Assembly: GCF_015864955.1 (NCBI RefSeq)
Contig: NZ_JADYWE010000001.1
Location: 310,001 to 374,000 of the forward strand
DNA length: 64,000 nucleotides
From: Salinibacterium sp. NK8237
GTDB taxonomy: Bacteria > Actinomycetota > Actinomycetes > Actinomycetales > Microbacteriaceae
Direction of reading: 5' to 3'
Position numbers and translations under genes: made by a program. Shown piece after piece: positions 60,287-64,000 of the stretch (the stretch's first letter is position 1; the number at the start of each line of letters is the position of its first letter). The notes beneath the pieces are model-generated. The model had not been told where the DNA came from. It did no database searches and worked only from the letters and a program-made list of their open reading frames with translations.

Positions 60287-62248
60287 CTAAACCTGCGCTC
60301 GAGTAGCGATCGCCTCGGTGATGCGTGTCACAGCATCCGCAATCGGGATGCCGTTCTCCTGAGATCCATCGCGGAAACGGAAGCTCACCGAACCGGCAGC
60401 TTGATCCTGTTCTCCAGCAATGAGCTGGAACGGGATCTTCGACTTCGTGTGAGTTCGGATCTTCTTCTGCATCCGCTCACTCGAGTCGTCTAGCTCGGCG
60501 CGAACGCCAAGCGCCTTGAGCTGATCGATAACGCCGCCCAAGTACTCTTCATACGCTTCAGCAACCGGGATGCCAACAACCTGAACCGGCGACAGCCAGA
60601 CGGGAAACGCACCGGCATAGTGCTCGGTGAGCACCCCAAAGAACCGCTCGATTGAACCGAACAGCGCACGGTGAATCATCACGGGACGCTGGCGTGAACC
60701 GTCTGCGGCCGTGTATTCGAGCTCGAAACGCTCCGGAAGGTTGAAGTCGAGCTGCACCGTGGACATCTGCCACGTGCGACCAATAGCGTCTCGCGCCTGA
60801 ACGGAGATCTTGGGGCCGTAGAACGCCGCCCCACCCGGGTCAGGAACGAGTTCAAGACCTGTTTCTGCAGCGACTTCAGCGAGAGTCTCGGTTGCTTCTT
60901 CCCATACGTCGTCGTCGCCAACATACTTCTCAGGGTTCTTCGTCGAGAGCTCAAGATAGAAGTCCGTGAGACCGTAATCACGCAAAAGTGAGAGCACGAA
61001 GTTGAGGGTGTTAGTCAACTCCTGCTTCATCCCCTCTTTCGTGGTGAAGAGGTGCGCATCGTCTTGAGTCAAGCCGCGAACACGCGTGAGGCCGTGAATA
61101 ACACCAGACTTTTCATTGCGGTACACGGTGCCGAACTCAAAGAGGCGCATCGGCAGGTCGCGGTACGAGCGACCGCTCGACTTGTAGATCAGGATGTGCA
61201 TCGGGCAGTTCATGGGCTTGAGGTAGTAGTCGGCACCCTGGCGAGTAATTTCGCCCTCTTCGTTGCGCCCCTCATCGAGGTGCATCGGTGGGAACATGCC
61301 GTCCTTGTACCAACCCAAGTGACCGGACGTCTCAAACAGCGCCGCCTTGGTGATGTGGGGCGTGTTGACGAACGAGTAGCCCTCCTGCAAGTGACGCCGG
61401 CGCGAGTAGTCCTCCATCTCGTGACGGATTATTCCGCCCTTGGGGTGGAATACGGCAAGTCCAGAACCGATTTCGTCCGGGAAAGAGAACAGGTCTAGCT
61501 CAGCACCAAGCTTGCGGTGATCGCGCTTGAGCGCTTCCTCTTGACGAGCCTGGTACTCACGAAGCTCGTCTTTGGTCGGCCATGCCGTGCCATAGACGCG
61601 TTGAAGCTGCTTGTTCTTTTCTGAACCGCGCCAATAGGCGGCGGCGGTGCGCGTCAGTGACCACCCGTTTCCGATCATTCGCGTGTTCGGAAGGTGTGGG
61701 CCGCGGCAGAGATCTTTCCAATAAACTTCGCCGGTCTTGCCATCGACGTTGTCGTAAATGGTCAGCTCGGCGCCTCCGACCTCCACAGATTCGTTATCGG
61801 CATCAGCGTCGCCTTCGGCAACCGCGCCCTTGAGGCCGATGAGCTCGAGCTTGTATGGCTCGTTGGCCAACTCTTCACGGGCCTCAGCCTCGGTAACAAC
61901 GCGACGCTGAAAGCGCTGACCCTGGCGGATGATGCGATCCATCGCCTTGGTGATTGCTTTAAGATCTTCGGGCGTAAATGGCTCTTCGACATCAAAATCG
62001 TAGTAGAAACCGTCAGTCACCGGCGGGCCGATACCCAGCTTCGCCGCAGGATTGATCGTCTGAACAGCCTGCGCTGCGACGTGTGCCGCTGAATGGCGAA
62101 GGATATTGAGCCCGTCAGGCGAGTCAATAGTGACTGCCTCAACCTCATCCGTGTCTATCACCGTCGAGGCGAGATCTTTCAGCTCACCGTTGACGCGCAT
62201 GGCGACGACGTTGCGGTCGGTAAATAGGTCGAATCCAGTCTTACTCAC
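60287..62248 (-). CDS. thrS: Threonyl-tRNA synthetase
   Basis: Charges tRNA-Thr. The 653-residue protein has an N-terminal TGS-like region, the editing domain with [11 protein letters not shown] and the class II core with zinc and substrate residues in [20 protein letters not shown] and RGLTQDDAH. The C-terminal anticodon-binding domain (about 545-650) has [10 protein letters not shown]. It begins at GTG 62248. TAAAGT stands six bases upstream, so a leaderless mRNA is likely. No T-box leader fits in the 53 upstream bases. Confidence 0.97.
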   Translation of the reverse strand: MSKTGFDLFTDRNVVAMRVNGELKDLASTVIDTDEVEAVTIDSPDGLNILRHSAAHVAAQAVQTINPAAKLGIGPPVTDGFYYDFDVEEPFTPEDLKAITKAMDRIIRQGQRFQRRVVTEAEAREELANEPYKLELIGLKGAVAEGDADADNESVEVGGAELTIYDNVDGKTGEVYWKDLCRGPHLPNTRMIGNGWSLTRTAAAYWRGSEKNKQLQRVYGTAWPTKDELREYQARQEEALKRDHRKLGAELDLFSFPDEIGSGLAVFHPKGGIIRHEMEDYSRRRHLQEGYSFVNTPHITKAALFETSGHLGWYKDGMFPPMHLDEGRNEEGEITRQGADYYLKPMNCPMHILIYKSSGRSYRDLPMRLFEFGTVYRNEKSGVIHGLTRVRGLTQDDAHLFTTKEGMKQELTNTLNFVLSLLRDYGLTDFYLELSTKNPEKYVGDDDVWEEATETLAEVAAETGLELVPDPGGAAFYGPKISVQARDAIGRTWQMSTVQLDFNLPERFELEYTAADGSRQRPVMIHRALFGSIERFFGVLTEHYAGAFPVWLSPVQVVGIPVAEAYEEYLGGVIDQLKALGVRAELDDSSERMQKKIRTHTKSKIPFQLIAGEQDQAAGSVSFRFRDGSQENGIPIADAVTRITEAIATRAQV

Positions 62249-62254
62249 ACAACA

Positions 62255-62260
62255 ACTTTA
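62255..62260 (-). promoter_or_regulatory. Candidate -10 of thrS, leaderless arrangement
   Basis: TAAAGT, six bases, GTG start of thrS, with no ribosome binding site. The last base before the -10 block is 46 bases from the end of the upstream membrane-protein gene, enough space for a promoter. No -35 is recognised. Confidence 0.4.
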
Positions 62261-62301
62261 GCGGCGTTAAGCCATCCTCGGTGCCGCAGCCGGAGCGCGG
62301 G

Positions 62302-63450
62302 TCACAAAATCTGAGAAGCCCACGCAGCAAGCGCTGTACTTGTCAGAGCCGCCGCCCAGGCAATTACGAACTGGAGCACTGACACAAGGTCGATAAGAGT
62401 TGTCGTCTTGCGACTTCGTGCTGTCGGGATAAGTGCAATCGCCATGAGCGTCATGGTGATGAATGTGTTTCCGGTTGATCCTTCGGGAAGCAGGCCGAGC
62501 GCGAAGCCAAGGATGATCGCAACGAACACGAGAGACGAGATGATGATTGCTCCCGGACGGCGCACAATGATTGCGATCAGCCAAGCACTGACGACGGGAG
62601 CGATGACCCACATACCTTCAAACGTGGTCAAGAAGGTAAGCGCGACGACGAGCCGATCACCGAACTCCGCGAACGCTGTTCGCATTGCACTCGAAAAGGG
62701 GCTCCCGAGAAAGACGGCGTTCAGCACGATGAGAGACAACAGCGCTGCGGCCGCCGGGTACAGGATGACGAGAGCGTTTGCGCGCCTCACGCCTTTTTCT
62801 TGAGAGCGTCGGTGAGTCAAAAATGGCGCGGAAACAGCGGCTGCGGTGACATATACCAGAGCCGTAATATCCGTGAGCACTGCGACCATAAAGTAGAGCC
62901 CGACGCGGAAGCCCGACTCAGTATTTCCCCACGCTACGAAGCGCACTATGTGCGAGAGCCCGAGCCCGAACAAGAGCAAACCCAAGAACGCCGCGAAGTT
63001 TTGGGTGGCGTTATAGAAGAACAACGGATTCAAGGCAAGCGCCGACATCAGAATGATTATCGTCGACCGTGGAAAGCGTCGCTGCACCATAATCTCGATA
63101 ATCTTCTGCAGAAAGATTCCAGCGCTAATCGCGCCAAGCAGCGACAGAGTGAGCGAACCACCGGGCGCAAATGCAGCCAAAAGCGTGCTGATGGGCGGAA
63201 AAATTTCGCCTAACCAGATCGCATCAGCTCTATCCCACGGTATTTCAGCGGCACGCTCGACCAGCCTGATATTAGGAGAGGTAGTGACGCCAAGCAGGTG
63301 AACAACGATCGCAAACACGACGAATGGCAGTGCGAACAGTGCACGAAGCAGCCACCGTCGCGGGCGCCGTCGCGGCCACTGATCAAGTCGAGTGCGAGGG
63401 GGCCTCGTCGCTATACGAAGTGGTCGCGTGGCTGGAGCGTGATCAGTCAT
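62302..63450 (-). CDS. Polytopic membrane protein, probably of an envelope polysaccharide locus
   Basis: A 382-residue protein with a basic N-terminus of about 30 residues and about nine to ten membrane helices. The first external loop has VERAAEIPWDRADAIWLGE and FPPISTLLAAFAP, a pattern like the acidic loop of GT-C-type glycosyltransferases. No family is certain. It overlaps the upstream glycosyltransferase gene by eight bases, so the two are co-expressed. Base composition is lower in GC than in thrS next door. Confidence 0.8.
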   Translation of the reverse strand: MTDHAPATRPLRIATRPPRTRLDQWPRRRPRRWLLRALFALPFVVFAIVVHLLGVTTSPNIRLVERAAEIPWDRADAIWLGEIFPPISTLLAAFAPGGSLTLSLLGAISAGIFLQKIIEIMVQRRFPRSTIIILMSALALNPLFFYNATQNFAAFLGLLLFGLGLSHIVRFVAWGNTESGFRVGLYFMVAVLTDITALVYVTAAAVSAPFLTHRRSQEKGVRRANALVILYPAAAALLSLIVLNAVFLGSPFSSAMRTAFAEFGDRLVVALTFLTTFEGMWVIAPVVSAWLIAIIVRRPGAIIISSLVFVAIILGFALGLLPEGSTGNTFITMTLMAIALIPTARSRKTTTLIDLVSVLQFVIAWAAALTSTALAAWASQIL

Positions 63451-64000
63451 GATTTGTTTGGTTCGTCAAGCCATGCTCCGTCTTCTCCCAGTAGTGCGGT
63501 TTCGTAATGAGTTGCCACAACGCTTTGTACGACGCGACGGAGTGCAGAATCCAGTACAACGGGTTCAGCAACGCCCACGGAACTAGAGCAAAGGTGCCCC
63601 GCTTATACGGTCCCATCATCGAGAGGTACACCATGATGGAACTGCCGATAATGAAGTTGAGAAAACAAATCCACAACAACCAGTACGGGAAAAATTGCCC
63701 CACGAATTCTGGTGGTAGCGCTAAAGATAGGACCGTAAGAACGTAGAACGGCAACACGCCCAGGAAAGTCGCCGGGGTTCCCGCTATCAGGAGCACGAAG
63801 CTGCTGAACCGCCAGAATCCAATTTCTCGCATGAGCGCCGCTGGCCTTCGTGCATGCACGAGCGTCGTCTGCATGTAGCCCTTGATCCAGCGGCTGCGCT
63901 GACGAACAAAGTTAGGAATCGAAGTGTTGGCTTCTTCCATCGTCGCGGAGTTCACTACGCCAACCCGATATCCCAAAGCACTCGCGCGGATGCCCAAGTC
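63443..64000 (-). CDS. Family 2 glycosyltransferase (cellulose-synthase-like), 5' part cut by window edge
   Basis: The visible 185 residues are the C-terminal part. DLGIRASALGYRVG is the end of the ED-type acid motif, RQRSRWIKGYMQT is the Q/RxxRW motif, and three or four membrane helices follow. This is the architecture of processive or membrane GT2 enzymes that make beta-linked polysaccharides. The frame reads straight to base 64000, so the gene is truncated by the window, not by mutation. The last ten residues overlap the membrane-protein start. Confidence 0.88.
   Translation of the reverse strand, partial: DLGIRASALGYRVGVVNSATMEEANTSIPNFVRQRSRWIKGYMQTTLVHARRPAALMREIGFWRFSSFVLLIAGTPATFLGVLPFYVLTVLSLALPPEFVGQFFPYWLLWICFLNFIIGSSIMVYLSMMGPYKRGTFALVPWALLNPLYWILHSVASYKALWQLITKPHYWEKTEHGLTNQTNHD

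Noticed and set aside
62249..62301. T-box leader before thrS, and the same idea before alaS (42803-42849)
   Set aside because: Both gaps are about 50 bases or less and contain no T-box sequence or specifier loop.

Overview
The window is a gene-dense stretch of core chromosome from a high-GC Gram-positive actinobacterium, most likely a Microbacteriaceae member (Salinibacterium/Leifsonia-like). The evidence is the gene order, which matches the pyr, aro-efp-nusB, alaS-ruvX-mltG, rsh-secFD-yajC-ruvBAC and pdxST-HIT-thrS blocks known from mycobacteria and relatives. Other actinobacterial signs are an actinobacterial IHF domain, HGxxPAAW and TIGR02234 proteins beside trpE, and a helicase-less PriA. 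I see no rRNA, tRNA, CRISPR, insertion sequence or prophage, and no gene-free stretch longer than 300 bases. All genes run on the minus strand except three between 45.98 and 48.75 kb.

Reading with transcription from the right: the right edge has the end of a family 2 glycosyltransferase and a polytopic membrane protein, both AT-richer than their surroundings. They are followed by thrS, an AP4A-phosphorylase-like HIT protein, pdxS, pdxT, a membrane protein, yebC, ruvCAB, yajC, secD, secF and rsh. Three plus-strand genes come next (membrane cyclophilin, DUF349 protein, AbiEi-like protein), then rarA, rpsD with a long leader and a strong terminator, two small membrane proteins, alaS, ruvX, mltG, aroE-C-K-B-Q, efp and nusB.

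An SsuBAC-like ABC importer sits between nusB and the pyr genes, preceded by a paired palindromic operator. From pyrR to rpe, 15 genes lie almost without gaps (pyrR, pyrB, pyrC, a membrane PH-like gene, carA, carB, pyrF, an IHF-Gmk fusion, rpoZ, coaBC, metK, priA, fmt, rsmB, rpe). They start with a PyrR-type RNA leader and end at a hairpin. After an FKBP gene come hisE-G-F-I and trpE-(TIGR02234)-(HGxxPAAW)-trpC-B-A, lgt and a truncated gltB at the left edge.

Together the genes cover de novo pyrimidine, histidine, tryptophan, chorismate and PLP synthesis, nitrogen assimilation, protein export, recombination, the stringent response and translation. I did not find an undescribed multi-gene system. 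The most notable items are the actinobacterial IHF-guanylate kinase fusion, the PyrR loop next to the pyrR ribosome binding site, the tandem operator before the ABC importer, hairpins placed 5-6 bases before start codons, and a set of promoters whose spacing predicts leaderless mRNAs.
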